Part shown: positions 32,801 to 43,921 of the stretch, piece after piece
Position numbering within the stretch: position 1 is the stretch's first letter
Layout of the letters: each line of letters begins with the position of its first letter
Source of the DNA: Turritopsis dohrnii
Lineage: Eukaryota > Cnidaria > Hydrozoa > Anthoathecata > Oceaniidae
DNA: 64,000 bases
Direction: 5' to 3'
Assembly: GCA_027922465.2 (NCBI GenBank)
Contig: BQMF02000031.1
Location: forward strand, 310,001 to 374,000
Made by a program: the position numbers and the translations under genes
Notes under the pieces: generated by a model
Database searches by the model: none
What the model was told of the DNA's origin: nothing
The model's input: only the letters and a program-made list of their open reading frames with translations

Positions 32801-33819
32801 GAAATTGGACCTAGTTGTTGAAACACTAACCACCCAGTCGGCAAAATTGTCAAAAAGTCACTGTGACGGAGAGAAATTTTATTGAAATTGTGTGCACTCC
32901 TTCGCAGAGGTTTTTTAACAAAAGTGCCGGCTGGGCAATGCTTAAATACTTCCTCATGTCACCGTCTTGAAATCAACTGGCTTAATCATTGATCTCGTGA
33001 TCAGGGCCGTTTCATCTCGTAAACCTGATATTGTGAGCTATGAATGCTAAGATGCATATCTTGAAACCGTCATCACACTACAACTGCCTTACGTTTACAA
33101 CCTCTTTGATGTACTTTCAATAACATTTCCGCAAATACGTTTTACCTCTGAATGGTCAAGTCACTAAATCTTTATCTTCTTCTGAAGTTCTTTCTAATCA
33201 AAGTTGTTATTGTATGGTATTGTATTGTATTTCAAAATTATTTTTATTTTTATTATTTTTATTGTTGTTATTGGTTATTCGAATCATATAAAAAAAACAC
33301 AAACGTAAAAAAAGAGGAAAATTTGAGATTCATCGTACCAAGGGCATACTGAAATTGCATTTAAATTTCCAAATCATATTTGAACTCTACCTTAAATATA
33401 TGTGCAAGCAAACTAAAGTCAGGGCATTGAAATGCACCTCGGTTATAGAAAGTCAAAGTTAATATCCTAAGACAGTAACCATTTGAGACTTCATCATACT
33501 AGGTTGGGGAAGTATCAAGCATCCTGGTCCCGTTTACCATACGTTGCAACAAACAAGGCTGCCAGTAGTTGATAGTACACGTTGCAAGCATCAAAAAGAG
33601 GCGGTCTGTGTTGGGAATGGTTTCACAAACCAACCTAATGGAAAGCAACAACCAAATGCATGTCGTGGCGATTCTGGAGGTCCTTTGGTCTGTCAACAAA
33701 GCAATGGATCCTGGCAGTTGGAAGGTGTTGCTAGCTATGTGTACACCTATTGCAAATATTACACAGGATATGCACCAGTCAACAAATATCTTTCATGGAT
33801 CAAGTCATTTATGAACTAG
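29860..33819 (+). CDS. Secreted ShKT-domain S1 (chymotrypsin-fold) serine protease, four exons
   Basis: Exons are 29860-29911, 31182-31477, 31559-31844 and 33503-33819. All junctions are GT-AG, phases match (1, 0, 1) and the total is 951 bases (316 residues). Exon 1 is a signal peptide (MEYWLLFGIFLFASTFS). Exon 2 has a six-Cys ShKT domain (CKDKSGESNC to CKKTCGFC), a short Pro/Ser linker, an activation-site SRIINGV and CGGTLIAP. The triad is His in LTASHC, Asp in RADLAMIEL and Ser in CRGDSGGPL. The product is probably an extracellular or gland-cell digestive zymogen cut before IING. By alignment to trypsin, the pocket base (position 189) is Asn, not Asp. Introns contain a mariner MITE, a 31-bp array and another MITE. 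Confidence 0.93.
29960..30895. mobile_element. Tc1/mariner-type MITE, copy 2, in protease intron 1
   Basis: It is flanked by TA and starts CAGTGTGTCCACCAGAAAGT with the inverse at its end; one terminal base differs (CACAGTG in place of CACACTG). It is the same family and orientation as 12414-13310 and 936 bp long. Confidence 0.85.
30943..31159. repeat. 31-bp tandem array, seven units, in protease intron 1
   Basis: GTTTGTGCTGATAATGATAT, then CGTTATAATTG, repeats with an exact 31-bp period starting at 30943, 30974, 31005, 31036, 31067, 31098 and 31129. Variants are GACATC for GATATC and one GCCGAT. It ends about 20 bp before the exon 2 acceptor tract. Confidence 0.95.
31961..32737. mobile_element. 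777-bp inverted-repeat element in protease intron 3
   Basis: About 80-bp ends start TGAAGTTATATTGTGGACAA and end in the complement, with ATTCAAGCTATCAA shared further in. TA borders both ends. It has no coding content. The rest of the intron (32740-33500) shows no gene. Confidence 0.75.
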
Positions 33820-34769
33820 TTTTAATGTAAAAATCAGAAGATGATGAGTTTTTCTATAGTTTTCCGATGTTCCTGTTCCTTCGGGATCAACTATTGAAAT
33901 AACCTTCAAATCCTGGTCATCATGCTGTGTCTCAATATTTTCTTCCTCCCGATGCATTTGAAAGTAACGTATGAGTCCATTAGGAACCATCACGTTTACT
34001 TTGGCATATGATAGAGCAATTCCTTACATATTTCGAGATGTGGCAAAAACTCTGATCAAAGATTAGGTGCGTTTTTGTGGTATAACCCAAGCTAGTACTC
34101 ATCAGAGTGTTCGTAACAGGTTTTTATTGAGGTAATGAAGTAATGTTCAAACTGAAATACAAAGTAAGGACTAATAAATAAATAGAAATAAATACAAGTT
34201 GAAATTTGACAAATTTAATTGAGAAAAACTAAGTCACTGCTGCAAACAAAATGCTGCAAACACTGAAATGTAAAAGCAAAAGCAAAACAGAACTCACCAG
34301 CTGGCCTAAAGTAATAGCTGGGTATGATAAGCCATGTACAAAATACAAATGTAATTTTCAACTTGAACTGACTTGAAACTTCATCTCTTACTCATCATTA
34401 CTTTATGAGTGTCAGAGCAGATTGAGCAGTGATTACTCAAAAAAGTATTTTATAATAGAGAGATAATTGCTCCCCATTTGTACAAACAATAAAAATACTA
34501 AACAAAAGAAAAGTGTGATGATGATGATGACATGGAAATGACAAGATGGTAGATTGAGAGGTGTTACCACTCCTCCACTGTGTGGAAGGGAGAAAGTGAC
34601 ATGTAAGTGTTTGTGACATATGCTACTGACTAATGAGAAAATGAAAGTAAATGGATATGACAGTTGGAGTGATGGATGATGATAAATGTTGAGAGAAATT
34701 TAAGCAAAATAAAATAAAATAATCAGTACTGTACTGTCTGTACAACAGTTTTAAAGTGTCATTACCGAT
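33820..34769. other. Intergenic DNA downstream of the protease
   Basis: No gene was recognised. It contains short GATGATGATGA and AATAAATAGAAATAAATA simple-sequence patches. Confidence 0.5.
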
Positions 34770-34890
34770 GTAGAGGCAAGTGAAGACTTCGGTAAATTAG
34801 GACTCCAAAGTCCTGATTTCCCGGGATGTTGTGACTTCAAGAGTCGTAATTTCTCGGGAAATTTAGATCAAAGCGGGAAATTAAGACTCG
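34770..34890. repeat. Internally repetitive block with CGGGAAATT and AAGTCCT motifs
   Basis: TAAATTAGGACTCCAAAGTC, TTTCCCGGGATG, TTTCTCGGGAAATTTAG and AGCGGGAAATTAAGACTC follow one another, forming partial palindromes. Similar CTCGGGAAATTT occurs near 59815. Confidence 0.5.
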
Positions 34891-34893
34891 AAA

Positions 34894-35118
34894 TTAATAA
34901 TCTTTTGTATCTTCAGGAGGTATCTCTTCAATAGCAGCAGTTAGGTACACTTCAAAATCAATATTATTTTCTAAAACATCATCATCTATCGCCGCTAAAA
35001 TAGCATGAAGGTCGTCTCCATATAGGAAATCCTCTTGCGCTGCAGCCATTTTGACAAACTTGATGCCCCTAGATTCCGGCCACCCCTCCGTTTTGAACAT
35101 CGATTTGGTACAACCCAA
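34894..35118 (-). CDS. Acidic N-terminal exon of an unrecognised, probably transposon-associated protein
   Basis: The 74-residue frame includes an internal Met giving MAAAQEDFLYGDDLHAILAA, followed by an acidic stretch ending EEIPPED. I have a weak memory of similar acidic openings (FLYGDDL) on repeat-family proteins in cnidarian genomes. No GT donor follows the conserved part; the frame stops where the CGGGAAATT repeat begins. It is probably a truncated relic. Confidence 0.3.
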   Translation of the reverse strand: MGCTKSMFKTEGWPESRGIKFVKMAAAQEDFLYGDDLHAILAAIDDDVLENNIDFEVYLTAAIEEIPPEDTKDY

Positions 35119-35289
35119 AAATGACCGAGTATCCAGATTATCTCTTTCTTGTGACTATGCTTTAACTACGCATGCTGTTGTTTTATGCAACAAGTAAAAT
35201 ATTATGTAAGTACAAGAGCATTTGCACGATATTAGCATATCTATATCTGTACTGCCAGCATTTTCAAAGATTTCCTATAAAAAAATCCT

Positions 35290-36870
35290 ATATAATAGAT
35301 ATTACGATCACCTAACCTCAGAAGATTTACTCTTCCATAAACAATTTGGATTTTAGAAAAATGTATCTACAGAGCATGCAATACTTCAACTGGTTAATGA
35401 CATCATTGAATCTTTTAACAATGGAAAATATACACCTGGAATATTCATTGATTTGTCAAAAACATTTGACACAGTTGATTATAAAATTTTGCTTAAAAAA
35501 CTGAAATACTATGGCATTAGAGGAAATTCATACAATATTTTGAAAAATTACCGTACAAATCGAAGACAACATCTGACTTATGGTAACAATAATATCACTA
35601 AAGCACTAAATATGACATGCGGATACGCCAGGGCTCAATATTAGGTCCTTTACTATTTTTGATAATATGTAAACGATTTTGCAAATTGTTCGTTAATAAT
35701 GAAACCAGTTATGTTTGCTGACGATACAAATTTGTTCCTTTCAGACAATGATATTCCTAAACTTTTTAATAACATGAACAAAGAATAAAAAGATGTTGGC
35801 TTGTGGTTTCAGGTAAATAAACTATCTTTAAATGCTAAGAAAACAAACTTTACACTTTTCCATACTTCCAAGAAAAAAAATGTAATAGAACTAAATCTTC
35901 CACTACTAAAAATAAATAACACAAAAATAACCAGAAAAACAGTTACAAAGTTTCTTGGAATTTACGTAGATGAAAATCTGACATGGACGAATCAAATTGA
36001 GTACGTGCACTCAAAAGTATCCAAAGGGATTGGCGCATTATATAAAGCTAAAACCATTTTGAACAAACATCTATTAAAGCAACTTTATTATTCTTTTGTA
36101 CATAGTCACTTAAGCTATGCAAATGTAATATGGGCTAGCACACAAAAAGAAAACTAACATCTCTTTTTCAACGTCAGAAGCATGCTATCAGAGTTATACA
36201 CAATAAAGATCGTTTTACTCATACAAAGCCTTTCTTTGCAGAATCCTCCAACACTATACGAACTTAACATTTTCCAAACTCCAATTTTTATGTTAAAGTG
36301 CAAAACGAAGCAATCACCATCTGTTTTTCATAGTCTATACACGCTCAAACCCCAAAACAAATATACAACTCGAAATTCAAGAATTTTGCTTAAGCCGATG
36401 TTCAAAAATAAGCTCAGTCAATTTAATATTTCACATCGTGGACCACACTTGTGAAATGCTCTCGTTTCATCATCGAATTCTCTTTCAGATATTGAATATG
36501 TTCCTCAATTTAAGAAATTATTAAAAAAAAAACAAATTTGAAAATATCCTTCAATATTTTTTATCAATTTTCAAGTCAAGTCTAGTTATATACTTATTCC
36601 CTTTTAACATTTTGATAAAATTGTAAGATTGTAACAATTACGCTGTGTAGTCACTCGGTTCTCGGCGATAAGATCATTTATGATCTTCTACGAGTTTCCC
36701 GTATTACTTGAAACAATATGTACAAGGACGATCTATATTTCAGATAGTTTATGTAAACATTCTTATATATCTACTATATGTATGATAAAGACCATATTTA
36801 ATTGAAAATTTTTTTACAGTTACGGACTGTAATGTTTCTTAACTAAAAATATATCAATCAATCAATTAAA
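35290..36870 (+). pseudogene. Degraded Jockey/CR1-like LINE, ORF2 remnants and tail
   Basis: RT pieces in order: HAILQLVNDIIESFNNGKYT, FIDLSKTFDTVDYKILLKKL, FADDTNLFLSDNDI (catalytic palm), LWFQVNKLSLNAKKTNF and KFLGIYVDENLTWTNQI, then a C-terminal part at 36182-36454. The fingers region has a TAG at about 35356, and there are further stops at 35641 and 35786. The 3' end finishes in ATCAATCAATCAATT at about 36865. The endonuclease is absent. Confidence 0.85.
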
Positions 36871-37281
36871 GCATACTGGAAAATATGTAACTATGTTTTG
36901 ATACTTTTGTACTTTTCGTTCTAGATACTTTATAGTGACATAGCTTGACCCTTGTTTTTGAGACTTTTTTTATTATATGGATGCATATAAAAGGAACAAC
37001 AAAAATATCATAATCCAATGGAAGTTATTACAACAGTTCAAGCTGAAGTAGACCTCAAACAACGTGTAAGAAGAAGCAATCACCATTTAACATCCAGTTA
37101 GTTTTAGCTGACTTCTTTTATGGACTAATATAACTTGTGCAAAATAATAAACAATAAACACATGCAGTTTATTCAGTTTGGACAAAAACTTACCGTAAAG
37201 TAAATTGAAATTAACCTTGCACTGGAACTCAAGCACAAGGTATTTCGAAGACAGGTCAGTATACTGAAGTTAGGAGGTCAA

Positions 37282-37420
37282 GAAGGAAAAGTAGTGAAAA
37301 TCGTAAAAAGAGGTTGGGTTGAACGCAGAGCAAATTGGTGCAAATAAGACGTGTGCGTGGAAGCAAGTCTAACTTCACTAGCCTTTCATTGGAACAGGAG
37401 AAAAAAAATTATCGGCCTAT
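37282..37420 (+). pseudogene. HARBI1-like transposase C-terminal fragment
   Basis: EGKVVKIVKRGW and, one frameshift later, IRRVRGSKSNFTSLSLEQEK align with the C-terminus of the transposase at 1-987 (DIRQVRGSRYGRSGLETREK). A TAA interrupts the first frame at 37345. The flanks 36870-37280 and 37421-37600 show no gene. Confidence 0.6.
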
Positions 37421-37599
37421 TTTAATACTCAGTGGTCGCTGAGTAATTATTGATGAATGAAACAGCGAAAAATTGTATGTATGAGCAAGATGTATTCTAT
37501 ATTATGTAACAGTTTATCGTATATAGTAGCATACTCTTAAGTTTTTGATACAATTTTTTTAAAATACTAGCCGCCAAGGCGGCGTCGCTCGCCGCCCAT

Positions 37600-37860
37600 G
37601 TTCAGCCTGAGTCCAGTTGAGGAAAAATAAAATTAAGAAATTGGCAATAATAAGTGTGCCCAAGTTGTAGAGCTCGAAAAACTAATCAAAAAAAAGTATG
37701 GGATCGTTTTGCTACGACCAACCATTACAGAGATATCGTCGATCAAAGAATTTGATGACGTCACAGACCCGTCCCTCCAAAAAATTAGGCTCAATTTTTT
37801 TCGTCACCCCATGGCCAATATCACGGACCCCCAAAAACGTCAGTTCTAAATATATTAACA
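37600..37860. repeat. Dispersed repeat, also found inverted at 62.0-62.9 kb
   Basis: The block GTATGGGATCGTTTTGCTAC, CGACCAACC, GAGATATCGTCGATCAAAG and TTTGATGACGTCA is repeated in opposite orientation at 62090-62180 and 62645-62735. The short frames inside (37698-37886, 62084-62269, 62635-62901) are parts of this repeat, not genes. Confidence 0.75.
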
Positions 37861-37932
37861 ATATGGCGGCAGAGAGACATTTCTAGCTTACTTGCTGAAT
37901 GTCTTGTTTTATAAAGTCGCTTAAGCAAAGGT

Positions 37933-40187
37933 TTGTCGCCAGACAGGAAAAGGAATTTGGGTGATGAATTTCAAAAAATGATGATCAAAGGGAACATAAA
38001 CGGTGCTTTAAGATTGCTAACGTCAGATCAATGCAATGGTATCTTACCACTGACTGACGACACAATGAATGAACTCCATCTAAAACATCCTGACGCAAGT
38101 CCAATACAAAAAGACCTTCTTCTCCAGGGTCCAATCGCTAATGTAAATGACATAATCTGTCTCAATAGTAAAGGTGTTGCAGGAGTTTCTGGATGGGATG
38201 CAGATGAATGGCGCAGAGTCATGGGCAGCAGCATTTTTGGGACGGCTGCAAATGATTTTAGAAAATCACTAGCGAGATTCACAAGGATCCTGTGTACAAA
38301 GCGTGTGTCTGATCCAGAAAGCTTGGAAGCTCTGTTAGCGTGTCGATTAATCCCTTTAGACAAAATCCCAGGGTTGAGACCCATTGGGATTGGAGAGGTA
38401 TTGCGACGCATAATTGGAAAAACAGTCATCATGTGCGTAAGAAAAGACATAATCAATGCTAATGGGAATTTGCAGCTATGTGCAGGAATAAAATCTGGTT
38501 GTGAGATTGCAGTTCACGCATCAGTTGATATGTTTGCTGATGAAGAGAATCACGGGTTATTACAGATCGATGCGTCAAATGCATTTAACTCAATAAACAG
38601 AGCAGTGACGTTACATAACATGGATATACTTTGTCCGGAATTTTCAACATACATTTTCAACTGTTATCAAACACCTGCCTGCCTTTTCATATCTGGAGGG
38701 AAAGAAATTCGATCAAATGAGGGTACTACTCAGGGTGATCCTATTGCTATGAGTATGTACGCCATTGGTATTCTACCGTTACTTCAATTGCGTGAAAATT
38801 CTAGTAGTAACGAGATTCCAAAACGCGTTGCCTATGCTGATGACTTTACAGGCATAGGAAAACTAACAGAGCTTCGATCATGGTGGGAAAGTGTAGTAAC
38901 ACATGGTCCAAATATCGGCTATCATCCAAAAGCTAGTAAGAGTTGGTTAATTGTGAAAGAACAATACCTCACTGAAGCAGTCGCATTATTTAATGGTACT
39001 GGTGTTCAAATTACCACAGACGGTAACCGCCATTCTGGAGCTATTGTAACGAATGCAAAAAGAATTATGTCTCAAAACTTGTGCGGCAATGGGTGGGAGA
39101 AATCGAAACCTTATCACAAGTAGCCGAAGCATATCCTCGCGCCGCCTACACAGCTTTTGTTTTTGGTTATTAACATAAATTCACGTAACTATTTAGAACT
39201 ATATCTGATATCTCCGCTGATTTGCAGCCTCTAGAGGATGCTATTAGATGCAGTTTCCTGAAAGCAATTCTTAACGGTTACGTGTGCAATGATGAAGAAA
39301 GAAAATTATTCTCGCTACCCGTGAAATATGGTGGGTTAGCTATATATAATCCATGTGAAAGTTGCGAAATTGAATACCATAATTCGAGATCAGTGACAAG
39401 TTTAATGGTGGAAAAAGTAAAAAATCAAGTTGAAATATACGACGAAGCAGTGGAAACTGACCAAAAGAAGCAACACAATACCTTAAAAACAGAGAAATCG
39501 AAAAGGAATGAAGGCTTGCTGCGAGAAATAAAATCAAAGATAACTGACAAAGTTAGCATTAGAACCCTTGAAGCTAGCTTGGAAATCGGGGCATCAAACT
39601 GGCTTACAACATTGCCCATCAAAAAATATGGTTTCTTGTTAGACAAACAGTCATTTTGGGACAGTATTTATATTCGCTATAACATACACTTAAAGCGTCT
39701 TCCTTCAACTTGTGTTTGCGGCGCTCCTTTTAAACTGCAACACGCTCTTTCCTGTCACAAAGGTAGTATCAAAGAAAAGAAGCTACAACCAAAGAGTAAA
39801 CTGTGTTGACCAAGGAAGCTTCACAACACTAGTCTTCACTTGCTTTGGTGGTATTTCGCGAGAATGCTCCACCTTTTTTAACAGACTAGCAGAGATGATT
39901 GCGGATAAAAGAAACGAACCGATCCACATTATCAAAAATTGGATAAGATGTAGAACAAACTTTAGCCTTCTCAGATGCCAACTGCTATGTCTCAGAGGAT
40001 CTAGAGAATCAAAACGGCTGTTTGCTGAACAAGATGACGTCAATTTGATCACCACCGAATGTCAAATACAATCCTGAATCATAACGTTTTTTATTTCTAT
40101 TTCTATTTATTACTATAATATTGTTTATGCTGTGATTGGGAAGAAGTCCTTTCTGTATCTTGCAAAAAAAAAAAAAAAAAAAAAAAG
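37933..40187 (+). pseudogene. R2-superfamily-like LINE with restriction-like endonuclease remnants
   Basis: The 396-residue frame has RT blocks CRLIPLDKIPGLRPIGIGEV, LLQIDASNAFNSINRAV, GTTQGDPIAMSMYAIGI and the catalytic RVAYADDFTGIGK. A frameshift at about 39075 and stops near 39169 and 39184 break it; the frame resumes at 39222 (LPVKYGGLAIYNP) and reaches the zinc knuckle CVCGAPFKLQHALSCHKG. The catalytic part of the restriction-like nuclease is deleted; a later frame (39712-40077) keeps FTTLVFTCFGGISRECSTFF and LLRCQLLCLRGSRES. It ends in a run of about 23 A at 40165-40187. Confidence 0.8.
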
Positions 40188-40782
40188 TTATCAATATTGA
40201 TTACCGAGATAATTTTCCCTAAACGTCGCATTCGATTAGGGTCTCCAAACAATGGTTTCACACTGATGTCGCACAAAATAAAATAAAATAGTCTCTCTCA
40301 TATCTCAATCTACCATTTTGCGTGATAGACAATCATAAAAACAGACAAACAAACAGAGAATCGAGTATTAATATATAGAAAACAATGTTGTTTCATCACA
40401 TTGTCCGTTTGGTATTTTGGATCTTCTGTAATGTGTCTGGTGACAACGGAGATTTTCTCCAATAACAGACTGATACGGTATCTGCAACCATAAACTTGGA
40501 GAGTCCTCATGGGAGGGGCATGTTATTTGTACATTCTGCTGGTGTAAAAATGCTTCTCGAACAGTGTGTCAATATACACCATGGACGTATAAAAATAGAC
40601 GTATGGAACAACTTTTATAAATCTATTCAAAAAATCATTTTCACAATTCCTTTTCACAAAAGCGGTTATGAGCAGCTATGAAACTCTCTTAAATACCGTT
40701 AAAAAGGCATCCTTCTCCTGACTTCCATGATCGAAACAACATACATCAATGAATATAAAGTTTTTAAGTTCATTTTCTAGTA
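40188..40782. other. Non-coding DNA between the LINE tail and the Tigger end
   Basis: No gene was recognised. The short ORF at 40496-40681 has no family features. Confidence 0.5.
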
Positions 40783-41003
40783 CAGTGGACTCTCTATAAC
40801 TCGAACACCCAACGGGAATCGAAAAGTGTTCGAGTTAAAGAGAGATTCGAGTAATAGGGAGTTGGGAAGTTGTTCCAAGATTTTGTATAAATTTTGTAAA
40901 AACAGCCGATTAAACTTTTTTTTTACATCCACAATCTCGACCTGCCCGACTTTTTATGCTAAGAATGGACTGAAAAAAATGCAAATTATTATATTTAAAG
41001 GAT

Positions 41004-43194
41004 TTATTCTTTTGAAGAAAAGAAATCTGAAATTACAGTTTGCCTTCTTGTTCGAAGGGCGTCTTTTTCAACAGTTCGATTCAATTCTTTCAGTGATCTC
41101 ATCATTTCCTCCCCGAAATTCGAAAAGAGGCTGTAATCTTCAAGAATACTTATTGTTTTCCGCACTTCTTCGTTTGTTGGTTTCATTACCTCATCTTCAT
41201 ATTCTTTGTCGTCATTTTCTTCATCCTCAGCGTTTCCTTCTTGAATTCCAGTGACGTCTGCAATTATATCAGCAGTTGTTAGTCTCCCATGCGTTGTGGT
41301 CAATCCAATGTCGAAATCCACATAATCATCGGTCGAGATATCAGTGTCGATTTTGTCAGCAAGTCTTTCTTTCAGAACTGATAAATTACTATTCAGTGTC
41401 TGAATAGCGTCTTCTTCGACTTCTTCGTCTCCTAAATCTTTAAATTGATCATCCTCTTCATTCATTGCTTTTTCAGCATCCTTCTGCGAAATCCCCGATT
41501 TTCTGAAACATTTGGTGAATGTCTGGTTTGAAAAATTGGCCCAGGCATTCTTCAACATGTGCATTGCTGATAGAATGGAAAATTTAGGGATCGGCTCATG
41601 CTTCTCCAAAGCAGCAATGAGCTTACGAACGGCCTTAGAACGATATTTTGCTTTTAACGCTCGGATTATACCTTGATCCATTGGTTGTGTGCGTGACGTG
41701 GTGTTTGGAGGTAGAAATATCAATTCTATCCATTTCAGATTTTCAACATGCGGACGAGCTGTGCAATTATCGATAATCAAGGCAACCTTACGTTTAGAGA
41801 CGGAAAATTTTTGATCATGCTCGCGTACCCAGTCCTCAAAGAGTTCCCCCTGACATCCAGCTTTTGTTCTGAGCGTGATATCGGCTAGGCAAGGTTTTAA
41901 CTCCTTTAAAACATCGAGGTTTGACAGACTTTCCAATCACAAACATAGGTAATCTCTCTCCATAGGCATTTATGGCAGCCAAACCAGTGAGTCGACCTTT
42001 ACTGTGTTTACCCCCAGAGCATTTTCTCCTTTCCGATGTAGGGTTTTGTAAGGTAAACACTGATAAAATAAGCCAAATTCATCCGCATTAACTATATTTT
42101 CCAATGCGTATCAGGAAAGGATAGTTGGGAGTGTCGTCTCCGTCCATGGCGCTGTCATCTCTTCAGTTACCGATATTGATTCCCCAACGATACTTTTAAA
42201 CGATATACCGTACCTGCAATGAGATAAGAAGATTTCATGCTTAAAGACCTCTTCCATTTTCTTTGTGGTGTATATACAACTTTAAAACTCGAATGAGAAA
42301 AATTTGAATAGAAAACATTCGATTGTCTTATGCAACTTTTGGTTTTTGAATGAAAACAATAACGGATGAATGAAATGAAAAGCATGGCAACGGCAATCGA
42401 GGTAAAGTTAGAAGACATTCTTTCTTGTGAAGAAATTCCAATTGTCAGACTAATTCCATACGAAATTAATGCTTTTGTCATGGGTTATCATATTTATAAA
42501 AATAACTGGACCCCCTCAGTCGGAGATGAATTTCAAGCTTTCATGGAGCCGACAAATATAATGGACAATATGCAGTAGCTGTTAAGAAAAACGACGGAGA
42601 AGTTATTTGTCACCTCCCACTTGGAAAATTTGGAAAGTTTGCAAAAACTGTTTTTATATTCTAAAGACTGACAAAAGCCATGACTGCACAATAACCATCA
42701 CTGGAAAGCCTATTAATGCTGGTGATGGCCTTGGGATGAAGGTTCCATGTAAACTTTTTTTTCTTGAAAAAAAGTTTGTTGATATTTTTTCAAGAAAAGC
42801 TAGCGAAACTTTTGTAAAATATTTTGTAATCTTCCAAATTAAAATAAGTTAACTGACCTCTCTTTCCATCTTGTAAGCCACCCCTCTGAAGCATTAAATG
42901 ATTCAACAGCCAACTCGTTAGCGAATTCAAGGGCTTTTTCTTTCAACATCGGCCCACTAACAGGAATATTCTCACTTCTAAGCATCAGGAACCATTTATG
43001 AGCAGCTTTATTAACTTGCTCGTATTTTTCGGGCTTGACTCGCTTTGATAAGTGCCCGCTGTTATTGCTTGAATATTTTCTCCTTGTTTTTTTCCATGTG
43101 GACAATGTACTGCTGGGTACACCAAACTGGGCAGCAACATTTTTTGGAGCAGATCCTTTCTCCAACTCCTTTAAAGCCGTGTATTTAATTTTGC
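41004..43194 (-). pseudogene. Tigger-like transposase (CENP-B HTH plus DDD domain), broken
   Basis: Exon 1 continues from 59959-59905 across the large insertion and runs 43194-42858: a CENP-B-type helix-turn-helix (NVAAQFGVPSSTLSTWKK), then a second HTH (ASEGWLTRWKER). An intron 42857-42214 follows (AGAG|GTCAGT to TTGCAG|GTAC). Exon 2 (42213-41004) has the catalytic Asp residues in NADEFGLFYQ, LIIDNCTARP and QPMDQGIIRALKAKY, and an acidic C-terminus. It is broken by a TGA in place of an expected Arg codon near 42110 and by frameshifts near 42050 and 41850. The insertion alone is enough to inactivate it. Confidence 0.85.
42366..42771 (+). pseudogene. HIRAN-like domain fragment inside the Tigger intron, opposite strand
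   Basis: Frames 42366-42578 and, after shifts, 42560-42650 and 42655-42771 contain MGYHIYKNNWTPSVGDEF, then YAVAVKKNDGEVICHLPLGK, then CTITITGKPINAGDG and MKVPCKLFF. This order resembles a HIRAN-type domain common in cnidarian repeat-family proteins (YxxIWTPxxGE, DRxAVAVxKxGxVVGHLP). At least two frameshifts make it a relic. It lies entirely within the 42214-42857 intron. Confidence 0.5.
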
Positions 43195-43275
43195 CAACAT
43201 CGTACCCAGGGTTTCTTGCCTTTTCGATATACGGACGGGAGGCGAAGAAGACCCTGGCGAACGCCGATTAAAATT
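43195..43275. repeat. Left terminal inverted repeat of the 16.7-kb element
   Basis: It pairs with 59825-59904 with few mismatches (CATCG for CCTCG; one gap in the CGGACGG region). The inner end is CGCCGATTAAAATT in both. Confidence 0.9.
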
Positions 43276-43372
43276 GCAATCTGATTGGTCGAAGTATAAG
43301 CAAGGCCGTTTGTTTGTTTTTAGAACATTCGGGAAATCGGAAATTTTTAGCTATGTCTGGTCGAAAGATGGC

Positions 43373-43490
43373 GCTGTTCTGACCAGATTATCAACGCTGT
43401 CCAACTTATCAACGCTTCACCATCCCGTTTATAAACGGGTCAAAGCGTTGAAAAGTCGGTCGTCCGGATTACCAACGCAGGACTAACTAG
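43373..43490. repeat. Inner (subterminal) inverted repeat, left copy
   Basis: The series CGCTGTT, ACCAGATTATCAACGC, CCCGTTTATAAACGGGTC and CCGGATTACCAACGC recurs in inverted order at 58050-58145 (CGCTGTT, TCCAGATTGCAAACGC, CCGTTTATAAACCGGTC, CCGGATTGTAAACGC on the minus strand). Confidence 0.65.
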
Positions 43491-43630
43491 TTTATTCTAT
43501 AGCTTGCAAACATACAGAGCAAAGACATAGCGCCCTAGTTGAGGAATGACAAGTCCAAACGTAAGAAGTCAACTACACACTTTTATTCAGTGTGAACAGT
43601 TCACAAAAAGCGTTGCTGAAAAAAATATAT

Positions 43631-43860
43631 GGCGTTTGCAAGTTGGACACTAGGCTGCAAACGCCTGTGAAATCAAGGTGCTAATCTTTTCAGTCAAAGC
43701 GAAAAGCCACCTTTGATGACGAGAACACTCTTATTTGGAAGAAAGGACTAATTACAAAATATAAATATTTGTTTATGTCACTGAGAATTGCACAACGTAT
43801 TGGCGTTTGCAAGTTGGACACCCATCCAGGTTGTAAACGCCTGTGAAATCAAGGTTTGAT
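43631..43860. repeat. Two direct copies of a GGCGTTTGCA hairpin unit
   Basis: GGCGTTTGCAAGTTGGACAC, a short spacer, then the inverse CAAACGCC and TGTGAAATCAAGG occur at 43631-43678 and 43802-43852. Each can fold as a 10-bp hairpin. The same GTTTGCAA core appears in the inner inverted repeats, as expected of transposase-binding sites. Confidence 0.75.
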
Positions 43861-43921
43861 GACGAGAATAATGTTGGGTATTGGTTGATTTTTTAACTGT
43901 GTCTAGCTCTCTATTTCACGT

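Noticed and set aside
34437..34619. His-rich 60-codon minus-strand ORF
   Set aside because: It is created by a GATGATGATGA simple repeat.
40826..41254. 142-codon plus-strand ORF
   Set aside because: It is mostly antisense to the Tigger transposase C-terminus.
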